NCBI GenBank assembly: GCA_013178295.1
Contig: JABLWW010000007.1
Coordinates: 143,397 to 207,396 of the forward strand
Length of the DNA stretch: 64,000 bases
Direction of reading: 5' to 3'
From: Anaerolineae bacterium
GTDB lineage: Bacteria; Chloroflexota; Anaerolineae; Anaerolineales; Anaerolineaceae
Made by a program: the position numbers and the translations under genes. Positions 36,254 through 45,628 of the stretch are shown here, piece by piece. The number at the start of each line of letters is the position of its first letter. Positions within the stretch are counted from its first letter, which is position 1. The notes beneath the pieces are model-generated. The model was not told the DNA's origin. It ran no database searches and saw nothing but the letters and a program-made list of their open reading frames with translations.

Positions 36254-38896
36254 CTAGCGCGAAATGGCAAGCTTAACCACCTTGCCTTGCGCGTTGAGTG
36301 TGGCACGGGCATAATGCTGGTGTGTATGCTGCGACCCGCGCACCTGTTTGCTGATGGTAACCACTACACGCCCATCCGCAGCCACCTTTTTCTGTTTCCC
36401 CTGGCTATCTTTCCCGCTATCCTGCTTATCCTCCTCTACCAGCTGCTGCTGGCTGATAGCCACCCGCGCATCTTCAAGACCAGGCAGGTAAGATGAAACG
36501 ATTTGCTTCACCTCTTTGATGACTTGATCCGATAACCGATTCGCAGAAAGCTCAGATACCTGATGATCGCAGATGGTTCTGACTCGCGGTAAGCTTTTCA
36601 TACGCATCACAGTTTTGGCACGCATACCACCCGTTTCATCAGTTACCAGCGGGTCCCCATAGAGGACAAACGAGAGCAATGTCTTCTGATCCTCACCATC
36701 CAGAAAACCCTGCCGTTGATCCATCTCACGGACAAGTTCCACTTTTGCCTGCATCAACGCCTCGCCAGCAGAGCAACCGGAGCGAAGATGCTTCCAGAAA
36801 AAATACCCCAGTAAATCAGCGCCTATCAGAGGCGCACTGACGGAGCCGTAAGAAACGCAGGTTGACCCAACAAATGCCAGCGTGCCAATTGAGATGAACT
36901 TCAAAGCCAGTGCATCCATCTCCCTTTTGTTGACAACATTTGCCCCAAAGCATGACTCCGTAAACACCACCCGCGGCGCCTTCCCATTCTTGATCAAATC
37001 CTTTGGCGAAAGCGCCACAGGATAGTCCTGCATTGAATCGGTTACAGCCGCTTCCTTTTGTCCATACCAGTCCGGCGAGTCAACCAAACCATGCAGATTG
37101 TAGTAGCCATACTGCGAGTCTGTAATCTTATTGTTGGCAAAGCTGCCAGAGTACTCAGGTGGAGATATCAGCAAGGTATCAGTATCTCCTAGCTGCTTAT
37201 ACACTGCCTGTGAGGATTGCTTCCACACAGCCGCAGTATATCCCAGACTGAATGGCGGCTTGCTGCCAAACAGCAAGCGCAGAATAGCCTGGATGATATT
37301 TCCCCCATTGATCAAGGAAGAAAGAAAACTGACCGCCTTTTGTGAAGTGGAAGTGGGGGTATGATACTGAATAATCTTGCGCAATTGCTCCAGTAGTAAT
37401 CCCGCATCCGAGCCTGCTTCGCCCGGCACACGCCCAACAGGCCATTCAGTAATAAAATAATTCGAGTCAAGCGAAGCGTATGGGTTATCCGAAAGCACAT
37501 TGAGGTCTGTGTCATCTGTCGGGTTTGGCAACTGATGAAAGGGCACCACCTCTGGCCCGCCCACAATCAAAAGTGCCCCAATCATCTCTCCCTTTTTGGC
37601 TAATACCGCATCCAGGTCTGTCAACGCAAGTTTAATCTTCCAGGGGTCAATTGAGTCGACCGGCTCAATATGCAAATCCTTGAGGTTCTGCACATCATCC
37701 GGATAGAATACCAACGAGCCCCAACGCGGTTGCTGAGCAATCAGATCAGCCAAACGGTCAAGCTCAGTCATCACAACTGCTGCCGTTTGCTGCCCATATT
37801 GCTTGATCAAACCGGACTTGGTAGACAAAATGACGTAAATTGGATAACGACCGTCCGACCTGCCAATGGAAGGACGGTTCAATTTCTTCGCAATACGGGC
37901 AAATGCCTCTTCCACCGACTTCAATTCCTCATTCGCCGTCGTCCTCCAGGTGGCAGCCTGGCTGTCCGAAGGAACAGACCCTTTTTGAGTTTGAGGAGTC
38001 TGCGGCACGGCATCTGGCACAGTTTCCTGAGGCGTCAAATCCGCATTCGTAGCCATCGGCTGTGTACTGGAAGCGATATCTATCTCACCAGCAGGTAATT
38101 TGTTCCACCCTAAAATAGCCGCTGCAGCAGCGGGAATGGCATAATCAAATGGAATTTCAAAATTATCGGGATAGAGAGGACGATAGCGAAAATCGCTTCC
38201 CCACAGACGTATCGCCGCCAACCCAATGGCATCCGCCGCGACACATTGATGCAGCAGATTAACCCCATTGGTCTCATCCCCCATCTCCATCTTTGCATCT
38301 GCCAGACAAAGCTTAAACTGCAGACAATCAGGCCAACGGGTATGATACAGATTCGCCAGCTGATACGTCTGCAGTAGCTCTCCCCTGGCAATGGTAATTT
38401 TCAGATGCAACACAGCTGCCAACAGCAAATTAGAGTCCATACCGATAGACTGATGCACCAGCGCTTCGGCTTCATCCAGCTTGCCCTCATTGAATAAACT
38501 ATAAGCCTGTCGTAACAAGGTTGCCCAGGCAGGCAAAGTGATTGCATACAAAGACTTGCCCAAGGCATAAGCACAGCCCGCAGCTTCCAGCGCCTGCCCT
38601 GAACCGCGATCAGCATCATACGCCAGCGCCTCCTGCACCTCTGCAAACTCAGGCTCAAGCTGACTGATGCGTGCAAGAATCTCTACCGCCTGTGACTTAT
38701 TCCCCTCTGCCAACAAAGCTTTGGCTAACAGGAAGCTCACCTGCAAGTCGCCGGGAAATGAAACCAGCCAATTTTGGGCAATTTGTCTGGCAAAACGGAA
38801 TGACTGGCTTTCCAACGCTGCGTTAAGCACCAGCATAAACCGATGCCGTGAAATTACATTGACCACACTTTGGTTGCCTTGATCATGCTCGCTCAT
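36254..38896 (-). CDS. TPR protein with caspase-like (peptidase C25/CHAT-type) protease domain
   Basis: An 880-residue protein. Residues about 17-250 are helical TPR-type repeats (LVLNAALESQSFRFARQIAQNWLVSFP; LLAEGNKSQAVEILARISQLEPEFAEV). A Pro/Thr/Gln linker covers about 270-330. From 351 a clan CD-like domain begins: YPIYVILSTK, LLIVGGPEVVPFH (444-454), DNPYASLDSNYFITEWPVGRVPG (470-492), which is characteristic of gingipain-like C25 peptidases. The dyad is His602 in YYNLHG and Cys649 in VFTESCFG, the usual caspase-fold spacing. IGTLAFVGSTCVSYG follows. The last 140 residues are charged and unrecognised. No signal peptide or membrane helix, so it is cytoplasmic. Its ATG overlaps the giant TPR stop by 4 nt. 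Protease activity is inferred. Confidence 0.82.
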   Translation of the reverse strand: MSEHDQGNQSVVNVISRHRFMLVLNAALESQSFRFARQIAQNWLVSFPGDLQVSFLLAKALLAEGNKSQAVEILARISQLEPEFAEVQEALAYDADRGSGQALEAAGCAYALGKSLYAITLPAWATLLRQAYSLFNEGKLDEAEALVHQSIGMDSNLLLAAVLHLKITIARGELLQTYQLANLYHTRWPDCLQFKLCLADAKMEMGDETNGVNLLHQCVAADAIGLAAIRLWGSDFRYRPLYPDNFEIPFDYAIPAAAAAILGWNKLPAGEIDIASSTQPMATNADLTPQETVPDAVPQTPQTQKGSVPSDSQAATWRTTANEELKSVEEAFARIAKKLNRPSIGRSDGRYPIYVILSTKSGLIKQYGQQTAAVVMTELDRLADLIAQQPRWGSLVFYPDDVQNLKDLHIEPVDSIDPWKIKLALTDLDAVLAKKGEMIGALLIVGGPEVVPFHQLPNPTDDTDLNVLSDNPYASLDSNYFITEWPVGRVPGEAGSDAGLLLEQLRKIIQYHTPTSTSQKAVSFLSSLINGGNIIQAILRLLFGSKPPFSLGYTAAVWKQSSQAVYKQLGDTDTLLISPPEYSGSFANNKITDSQYGYYNLHGLVDSPDWYGQKEAAVTDSMQDYPVALSPKDLIKNGKAPRVVFTESCFGANVVNKREMDALALKFISIGTLAFVGSTCVSYGSVSAPLIGADLLGYFFWKHLRSGCSAGEALMQAKVELVREMDQRQGFLDGEDQKTLLSFVLYGDPLVTDETGGMRAKTVMRMKSLPRVRTICDHQVSELSANRLSDQVIKEVKQIVSSYLPGLEDARVAISQQQLVEEDKQDSGKDSQGKQKKVAADGRVVVTISKQVRGSQHTHQHYARATLNAQGKVVKLAISR

Positions 38897-41800
38897 AGAT
38901 ACGAATTAGCCTCCTGAGGGTTATGTACAAGGTTTAGTGCAATAACCGCGCCAAGTTGACGTCGAATATTCAGATCATCCGGAGAAAGTTCCGATGCCCT
39001 GCGCAGCATCGCCTCAGCCCCCACGTAATCCTTTATCTCGCGCATCACCAAAGCAGCCGCATAAAACAGACGAGGCTCATCGGGCAACACCTTAATTCCC
39101 ATCTCATACACTTGCAGCGCCTGCAACAACTCACGGCGTTCCTGGTATGTCGCGCCCAGTTCCTGGTAGGCTTCAAACATTTGTGGCGACTGGACAATTG
39201 CCTGGCTCAGGTGGTGAATTGCCGTGTCCAGCTGACCCGATTTGCGCATCAAGCGCCCCAGCAGCAAATTGAGTTCAGCATTCTCTGGTTGCAAACGCAA
39301 AGCAGCCAGCGCGGCACGTTCGGCATCGGCAAACTCGCCACAATCTGCCAAAACCATCGCCAGCAACCCTAACACATCTGGCTGATTGGGGTAAAGTTCC
39401 TCAAGTTTTTGTGCAAGTGGCAAAGCCGCCTGCGCATCATACCGCTGGCGCGTCAACCTGACACGTGCATAGAGCACAGACTTGGATAACTGGTATTCCT
39501 GCGGCATGCCATCCAGCACATCAAGCGCTTCCTGCAATTTACCCTGCTCCTCAAGAATATGAGACATCAAAAGCCAGGCTTCCTGCGATTGTGATTGACG
39601 CTTCAGCCCCTCCTGAGCATACTGATACGCCGTCTGATAATCTTTCATTTGCAAGCAAATTCTGCCGCACAGCAACGCCGCGGCAGAAGACGTACTATCC
39701 AGCTGATCTGCCATGCGGGCACATTCCAGCGCTTCCAGTAAATTTCCAACGCGCTGATAGGCTTCGGACAGCAAAAACCAGGTTTTGACCTGATTCGCAC
39801 TGATCTGCGAGATGTTGCGCAGAACCTGTATCGCCTTGTTGGGGTCATTCTGCTCAAGATACACCTCCCCAAGCGCCAGACCGTACTCGACTTTTGTGGG
39901 CTGCAACGAGAATGCCTGTTTCCAGTGGTACAAACTCTCTTCATTCATCCCGATTTGCAAAGCAATGCGGGCTGCACTGGCATGCCATTCCGGTTCATCA
40001 CCCCAAGTCCGCAATGCCGTTTGCAACGCCCCCAACGCCTGATCAGGAAGACCAGCCTCCCAGGCTAGCAGAGCCACAACCACATTGTACACCGGGTCAG
40101 CAGGGCGATCCTCAACCGCCTGACGCGCATACTCCAGACCAACTTCAGCACCATTTGCCCGATAACATAATGCTCTCTGAATAAGATAGTCTGCTTTCTC
40201 CGGGAGTCTTAAAGCTAACTCCAGTGCCAGTTTCGGGTTCTTCAACTGCCGCAAAGCTGCCACGATCGCGGCTTTATCATCCAATGCTTCCGAAAGTTTG
40301 TCCAACACCTCAATGCTTTGCACTGTCAAATCAAATGCCAGATGCCCTCTGGCATGCCAGCGTTTCACCTCTTTACTGTTGCTAATTTGCCACGCACTTG
40401 CCAGCGCTCTCTCTAGTTTGGCAAACGTCTCCTTTGAGAGACTTTCCCGCCCAGGGGCATGTGACACACAGCCAACCTCGTCAAACAAACGCTGCTTTTC
40501 AGCACACATCACCAATGCTTTTGCATATTGAAGCATCACATATCCATTGTTTGCATGGCGCGTCAGGGTCAACTCAAAAAACCGAAGTGCCTGATCCCAT
40601 AGACAAAGCTCAAAAGCCACTTGCGCCAGCCAGAGATAGCTCTCCCGTTGCCAGTATAAAACCAGCGCATCACCAAAGAAGTCGCTCACTGTCTCAATTT
40701 CAACAGCTTCATGCCCCGCAACAACCTCCGCCAGCTTGCTGTAAATCTCCTCAGCTGCTTTCAATTGCCCCTGTCTGATAAGCAAGCGCGCCTGTATTGC
40801 CTGAAGACGCACGGCATCGGGGTCAAACTCCAGCCCCTGGCGTACCAGCTCCGCTGCCGCCATCTCATCACCCTTCTCAAGAGTACGCTCCGCACGGGCA
40901 CAAAGCAAAGACATCCAGGCATGGGGCGTCCTCTCCCTTTCGGCGCTTGTCTGCTGATCTTCCCCTTCAAGCGCCATCAAAGATTGGAGCACGCCATCAC
41001 CCTGCAGAAGCGCCAGAGCAATATCAAAGGCAAAAAAGCGGCAGACAAGGTTGTCGGGCAACAACTCCGCCGCTTTCTGAGCATGGTATAGCGCTGATGA
41101 AAGATTGCCCCCCATGCGCAGAAGATGGGCAATACGAATATGAATGCCCGCTTTGGAACGCACCGTCTCCAGCCATTGTTCTGCCATCAGTCCCGACTTA
41201 ATCAGTCTATAGAAGTGATCACGAGGTGCCACTGCGAAGCCCATGTCCAAAATCGCAAGGGCGCGTTCCAGACACGCCTGTGCTGCCTGAGGGCGGTCTA
41301 ACTTCAAAAGCAAGTCGGCTTCAAAAACCTGTAACACAGCATCAGAGGGGGCAAACCCTATTGCCTTTTGCACAGAATACAAAGCCGCTTCGGCGTCTCC
41401 CATAGCCGCCTGCAAGCAGGATAGCTCAAAGAGAAAATCAACGGATTGGCTATCCTCCTGCACCAACGCCTGCCCAAGACTGGAAAGAGCAGAAGCCTTG
41501 TCGTTCAACTCAAGAAACACGTATGCCACCCGTCTCCAATGATCTCCCGATAACTGCTCAAATTTGAGCAGAGAGGATAGCGCCCGACGCGCCTCCTCCT
41601 CGTTACCAGTGCGTACGCAAGCCTCAGCTAACAGGAGCCAGTTTTCAGGGCTGGTTGCGTCAAGCTCGGTAACACAGGTTAATGCCTCTATCGCCTCCCC
41701 GTCTTCTTCGAGCCTGATTGCAATGTCGGCAAACCATAGCAGCACGTGGATATCATTTGAGGCAAGTTTCAAAATCGTACGCGCTGTCTGCATTGCTTCA

Positions 41801-44800
41801 TCCCTGAGCTGCGCCAGCAATAGCGCCTCTGCCAGAAGTCTTTGCAAAAGAATGTTCTCGGGGCGAGCCTGAACTGCTTCCTTCAAAACAGCCAATGCTG
41901 TTTCGACTTCTTGCTGTTGAAGAGCGACTTTTCCCAGCCCTCCCATCACCCGCCAGTGCCACTCAGGTGAACCAGCCAACGGGTGGTCAACAAGCTGCTG
42001 GTAGCATTCGAATGCCAACTGCCACTCCGCCTGGGCAGCAAGAACTTCAGCATACAGAAGGCTGATTTCAAAGTCTTCTGGCTTGATCTGCCGGGCTTTC
42101 TCCAAAGCGTAGCGTGCATTAACAAGCCTGCTAAAATCCGGGCACGGTGCGTCGCACAGAAAAACATTCTTATCTCCCAACAAAGCTTTGACATACATGT
42201 TCAGAACATCAAAGTCGGCATTACCCCCTTGAACAACCAGCTCCAACCCCGGCAATGCTTCATCGGTTTTTCCCAAAGCCAGCATGACGCGGGCATAGAT
42301 TAACACCAGGTCAGCATTTTGTGGCCACTTTTGAACAGCCTGCTCAAGGCTTAAGCGCGCTTCCTCATACTGCTTCAAGGAGAAAAGCGCGTTGCCCAGC
42401 CGAAGCGAGACTTCAACTGATTCGGGTGCCAGTCTTGCAGCCTGTTGCAAAAACGGCAGTGCCTGGCTTGTCAACCCCGCTGCCATGCTTGCCTCTGCCA
42501 GTGCCAGATTCACCTTAACCGAATCAGGCACAGCCAAAACCGCAGCGCGAAGAGTTTCCAAGCTGCGCTGATCGTCCCCATCCCGCTTATACAGTTCCGA
42601 CAATAATAGCCAGTTATCCGCCACATCCGGCGCCAGCAATGTGGCACGGCTAAGGTAATGCTTAGCTTTTTCATCTTCCCCCAATTGATAAAACGCCTGG
42701 CCAAACAGAGAGTTTGCCATGCCATTGTCAGCATCCTTATCAAGGACTGTCTCACAAACACGAATGGTTACCTCGGGTTGACCAACATGTAAAGCACAGC
42801 GAGCATAAGCCATCACATCCGATGGTTGCGATGAAAGAGAAAAACGTAAAACATTTTCGCGATGAACAAATGCTCGCACCCAATTCTCACTCTGCTCAAG
42901 CTTTTCCGCCAAACGGCGCTGAATGTTAACATCCTGTGGCAAAACCTCCGCCGCTGACTGCAGCGTGTCCAGCGCGCCGGATGTGTCTCCCTCCCTTTCC
43001 TGCAAATTGGTTAGCACAATCCAGTTCTCAGCGACATCTGGTTTTAGAGCAATTGCCTCCTTAACACACTGGGCTGATTTTTCAAACTCGCCCAGCTGAT
43101 ACAAAGCCCACCCCATCATGGACTTTGCCATGCCATCCTCCCCTTTTGCCTGCAGCACCCTCTCGCATGCCTCCAGCGTCTGCCGGTAATTCTTGGTTTC
43201 ATACGCACTGCGCGCATAGGCAAGCAAATCCCTGTCTTCTGGATCGGGTGATAAATACACCACATGGTTGCGATGATCGAACGCTTTGTGCCATTCGTTA
43301 AGCGTCTCCCAGATTTCTGCGATCTGTCTGTGAACCTCCACACAATCGGGAACTGCGTTAACCGCCAAATGCAAAGTCTCCAGACTTTGCTGGACTTCAC
43401 CATTTTTCCTCTGCAAATCTGCCAGTACCAGCCAGCTCTCTTTTTCAGTGGGTGCAAGCGAAATGGCTTTCTTAAGATATTGAGCAGCGTCGTCTTTCCT
43501 GCCCAGTAGCGCCAGCGCCTTCCCCATCAATGCAATAGCCTCCAGGTGATTTGGTTGCTGCTCCATCACTTTGGCACATGCCTCCACCGCATGGCGGGGT
43601 TTTTCTGCACCTACTGCACTTCGTGCCAGTGCAACCCAATCCTCAACCGCTGGTTGTTGTAACAGCTTTGCCACACGATGTCTGTGCTCAAATGACTTTT
43701 TCCAATCGCCGTGTTTCTCCCACAATTCTGCAATCTTGCGCAGCAGATCAGGCGCATCAGGCTTGAGAATGGCACACACTTGCGCATAACCCAGCGCCTG
43801 ATCATTATCTCCCAATTTCTGGAGAATTAAACTGACCAGTTCAAGAAGCTCCACATCTGCCGGACGCACCTGTAAGAAAAGCAAAGCCAGTTGCAGCGCT
43901 TCCTGTGTCAAGTCCAACCCCAATAATGCCTCTACCCACGAGATTGGCTGCCAGTTCAATAGAAATTGTGCACGAAATAGCTGCTCCCCTTTTGCCGCTC
44001 TTTCCACCAACACAGCAACCGCCCTGCGCCCCAGAGCCTGCGCCTTAGACCGATCTCCCTTCCCAGCAAGCCGCGCTGCCTGCCAAAGCTGTATAAAAGG
44101 ATCGTCAGATTTTCCCATTTCAGGGATTTGCACCTGTTTTGCCCTTTCAGTGTGGTCAAACAACAAGGCTATCTCGGCATATAGACTATCCGCCTCAGGC
44201 AAGGCAGCAATAGATTTCTTGATTGCCGCCAGCGCCTCCTCCATCTGCCCCTCCTGAGAAGCTACATCAAGCAATTGAAGATGCACCCCGGTCATGTAGT
44301 AAAGAATAGCCTCTTTTGAACGGTGAAGAAGCTGTGCAGCTTTTTCTGGCTGCCCAGATAACTGATACAGCCCGGCAAGCTGCTGCAATGTCAATGCGCT
44401 GCCCACAATTCTATTCAGATCGTTATCCGAGTGCATCTCGCGTAGAACTCCAGACTCAGCAGCTTTTGCATCGGTCAACAGCTTGTCTGATAATTGAATC
44501 ACCAGTTCTGTGTGTCCCTGGAAGTTCATCAAACGCAGCCAGGTCAACTGCTGCGATAACGAAAGAGCATCCATGACCTCAAGAAAAGTTTTCAACCGCT
44601 CTTGAGCGCTCAACGGGTTGCTAAGAATGACCTGAGACACCAGCAGCAAATGGGATTGGGTTACCTGTCCGCTCAGCAAGTTCCATAACATGTCTCCATA
44701 GTCCTCTACCATGCCAAAAAGACACGCCAAAGGTGTTTGCCAGATGGACAACTGTAAACCGCCCCCCTTATCTGCCAGCGCCTCGTCAAAAAGCCCCTCC

Positions 44801-45183
44801 CAGGAAGCCGATGCCGCGCGGCGCTCCCGCAGGGCAATAGCAGACAAACCCGCCTCTGCCAGTGTTACGGGAGGTTGCCTGGAGCGCAACATCTTTTCAT
44901 ATACACTCTGTGCTTGCTGACGAACGTCTTCACTAAGTGCAACCCGCTCTCCTGCCTTTGGCACAGCGACCTTCAGGCTCTGCCCCACGGCAATCAATGC
45001 CAGATTTGCAGGGCACCACTGCTCGGCATTTTTTCCACAACGGGTGACCGCTTCCCGAAAAATATCATCATTCTGCAAAGTATCCCAAATCAACGCGTCC
45101 TGCCGCAGGGCCGCTACAACACGTGAAATATCCGCGGAAGACAACACTTTCTGCATCTCAGCCAGCACTTCAGCAAGGTTCAT
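38893..45183 (-). CDS. Giant TPR-repeat protein (2096 residues) with 137-residue super-repeats
   Basis: Nearly the whole protein is made of about 34-residue helix-turn-helix TPR units (for example CVKEAIALKPDVAENWIVLT). No enzyme domain, signal peptide or membrane helix is visible. Residues 553-689 and 690-826 are two consecutive copies of a 137-residue block of four TPRs. A related third copy follows from 827, and a partial one precedes 553; markers are WHKAFDHRNHV, WVRAFVHRENV and WKKSFEHRHRV, each in the same place. AGGAG stands 7 nt before ATG 45183. It overlaps the TPR-protease gene by ATGA, so the pair is made together. Likely a scaffold, sensor or substrate for the protease; this is inference. 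Confidence 0.88.
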   Translation of the reverse strand: MNLAEVLAEMQKVLSSADISRVVAALRQDALIWDTLQNDDIFREAVTRCGKNAEQWCPANLALIAVGQSLKVAVPKAGERVALSEDVRQQAQSVYEKMLRSRQPPVTLAEAGLSAIALRERRAASASWEGLFDEALADKGGGLQLSIWQTPLACLFGMVEDYGDMLWNLLSGQVTQSHLLLVSQVILSNPLSAQERLKTFLEVMDALSLSQQLTWLRLMNFQGHTELVIQLSDKLLTDAKAAESGVLREMHSDNDLNRIVGSALTLQQLAGLYQLSGQPEKAAQLLHRSKEAILYYMTGVHLQLLDVASQEGQMEEALAAIKKSIAALPEADSLYAEIALLFDHTERAKQVQIPEMGKSDDPFIQLWQAARLAGKGDRSKAQALGRRAVAVLVERAAKGEQLFRAQFLLNWQPISWVEALLGLDLTQEALQLALLFLQVRPADVELLELVSLILQKLGDNDQALGYAQVCAILKPDAPDLLRKIAELWEKHGDWKKSFEHRHRVAKLLQQPAVEDWVALARSAVGAEKPRHAVEACAKVMEQQPNHLEAIALMGKALALLGRKDDAAQYLKKAISLAPTEKESWLVLADLQRKNGEVQQSLETLHLAVNAVPDCVEVHRQIAEIWETLNEWHKAFDHRNHVVYLSPDPEDRDLLAYARSAYETKNYRQTLEACERVLQAKGEDGMAKSMMGWALYQLGEFEKSAQCVKEAIALKPDVAENWIVLTNLQEREGDTSGALDTLQSAAEVLPQDVNIQRRLAEKLEQSENWVRAFVHRENVLRFSLSSQPSDVMAYARCALHVGQPEVTIRVCETVLDKDADNGMANSLFGQAFYQLGEDEKAKHYLSRATLLAPDVADNWLLLSELYKRDGDDQRSLETLRAAVLAVPDSVKVNLALAEASMAAGLTSQALPFLQQAARLAPESVEVSLRLGNALFSLKQYEEARLSLEQAVQKWPQNADLVLIYARVMLALGKTDEALPGLELVVQGGNADFDVLNMYVKALLGDKNVFLCDAPCPDFSRLVNARYALEKARQIKPEDFEISLLYAEVLAAQAEWQLAFECYQQLVDHPLAGSPEWHWRVMGGLGKVALQQQEVETALAVLKEAVQARPENILLQRLLAEALLLAQLRDEAMQTARTILKLASNDIHVLLWFADIAIRLEEDGEAIEALTCVTELDATSPENWLLLAEACVRTGNEEEARRALSSLLKFEQLSGDHWRRVAYVFLELNDKASALSSLGQALVQEDSQSVDFLFELSCLQAAMGDAEAALYSVQKAIGFAPSDAVLQVFEADLLLKLDRPQAAQACLERALAILDMGFAVAPRDHFYRLIKSGLMAEQWLETVRSKAGIHIRIAHLLRMGGNLSSALYHAQKAAELLPDNLVCRFFAFDIALALLQGDGVLQSLMALEGEDQQTSAERERTPHAWMSLLCARAERTLEKGDEMAAAELVRQGLEFDPDAVRLQAIQARLLIRQGQLKAAEEIYSKLAEVVAGHEAVEIETVSDFFGDALVLYWQRESYLWLAQVAFELCLWDQALRFFELTLTRHANNGYVMLQYAKALVMCAEKQRLFDEVGCVSHAPGRESLSKETFAKLERALASAWQISNSKEVKRWHARGHLAFDLTVQSIEVLDKLSEALDDKAAIVAALRQLKNPKLALELALRLPEKADYLIQRALCYRANGAEVGLEYARQAVEDRPADPVYNVVVALLAWEAGLPDQALGALQTALRTWGDEPEWHASAARIALQIGMNEESLYHWKQAFSLQPTKVEYGLALGEVYLEQNDPNKAIQVLRNISQISANQVKTWFLLSEAYQRVGNLLEALECARMADQLDSTSSAAALLCGRICLQMKDYQTAYQYAQEGLKRQSQSQEAWLLMSHILEEQGKLQEALDVLDGMPQEYQLSKSVLYARVRLTRQRYDAQAALPLAQKLEELYPNQPDVLGLLAMVLADCGEFADAERAALAALRLQPENAELNLLLGRLMRKSGQLDTAIHHLSQAIVQSPQMFEAYQELGATYQERRELLQALQVYEMGIKVLPDEPRLFYAAALVMREIKDYVGAEAMLRRASELSPDDLNIRRQLGAVIALNLVHNPQEANSYL

Positions 45184-45241
45184 GGTTGCTCCTCTATCTC
45201 AATACAAGGCAAAACGAACATTGGGGGCACAACAGAGCGCT

Positions 45242-45565
45242 CTATTTAATTTGAAGCAGCAAGTAATACGCTGATGTGATAAGAACAAACCCCACCAGAA
45301 TAAGAAAGACACCAATGCCTGAGGAAGTTTTTATCAGGTCATTGAGCGAATCAATCAATGCCGAAGCGTTGCCCACCAGACCGCTTACCTCTTCTGCAAT
45401 TCCTTTCCTTGCCAGTTGAGCCGTCTGGGTAGAAATCAGACGGAAGTCCTCCCCCATGACCCGAGAAACAAGGATGACCACACCAGCGCCAATACATCCC
45501 AATCCAACCAGAAAAAGACAGGCGGCGATGAGAAGAAGCAAATCATTTACTGTCAAAGGGAACAT
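45242..45565 (-). CDS. Small two-helix membrane protein of the sigma-54 cluster
   Basis: A 107-residue protein: helix 1 at about 8-35 (LLLLIAACLFLVGLGCIGAGVVILV), a polar, amphipathic middle (DFRLISTQTAQLARKGIAEEVSGLVGNASALIDSLNDLIK), and helix 2 at about 80-105. ATG 45565 has a strong GGGAGGT site; the longer frame to 45610 would begin upstream of the predicted sigma-54 transcription start (about 45595). First gene of the unit leading to the giant TPR and TPR-protease genes. No family recognised; it may anchor the complex to the membrane. Confidence 0.78.
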   Translation of the reverse strand: MFPLTVNDLLLLIAACLFLVGLGCIGAGVVILVSRVMGEDFRLISTQTAQLARKGIAEEVSGLVGNASALIDSLNDLIKTSSGIGVFLILVGFVLITSAYYLLLQIK

Positions 45566-45605
45566 TTTACCTCCCGAAATACAAAGAGTATATAGGAGGT
45601 AATGT

Positions 45606-45621
45606 TGCAAGAAATGTGCCT
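45606..45621 (-). promoter_or_regulatory. Sigma-54 promoter of the membrane-TPR-protease genes
   Basis: On the minus strand AGGCACATTTCTTGCA (complement of 45606-45621) differs from the TGGCACR-N4-TTGCA consensus only in the first base. GG (45620-45619) and GC (45608-45607) are exactly 10 nt apart. It lies between the activator stop (45629) and the small membrane gene. Transcription would start near 45595, 30 nt before that ATG and ahead of its ribosome site. Confidence 0.85.
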
Positions 45622-45628
45622 GGCTTGG

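Noticed and set aside
36254..45183. Type III-E CRISPR (Craspase) locus suggested by the TPR-protease
   Set aside because: No Cas7-like fusion protein, Cas1/2 gene or repeat-spacer array is present in the window, and the protease domain looks closer to C25 than to the Craspase CHAT domain.
45184..45241. Another sigma-54 promoter directly before the giant TPR gene
   Set aside because: A TTTTGC is present on the minus strand, but no GG lies 10 nt ahead of its GC.
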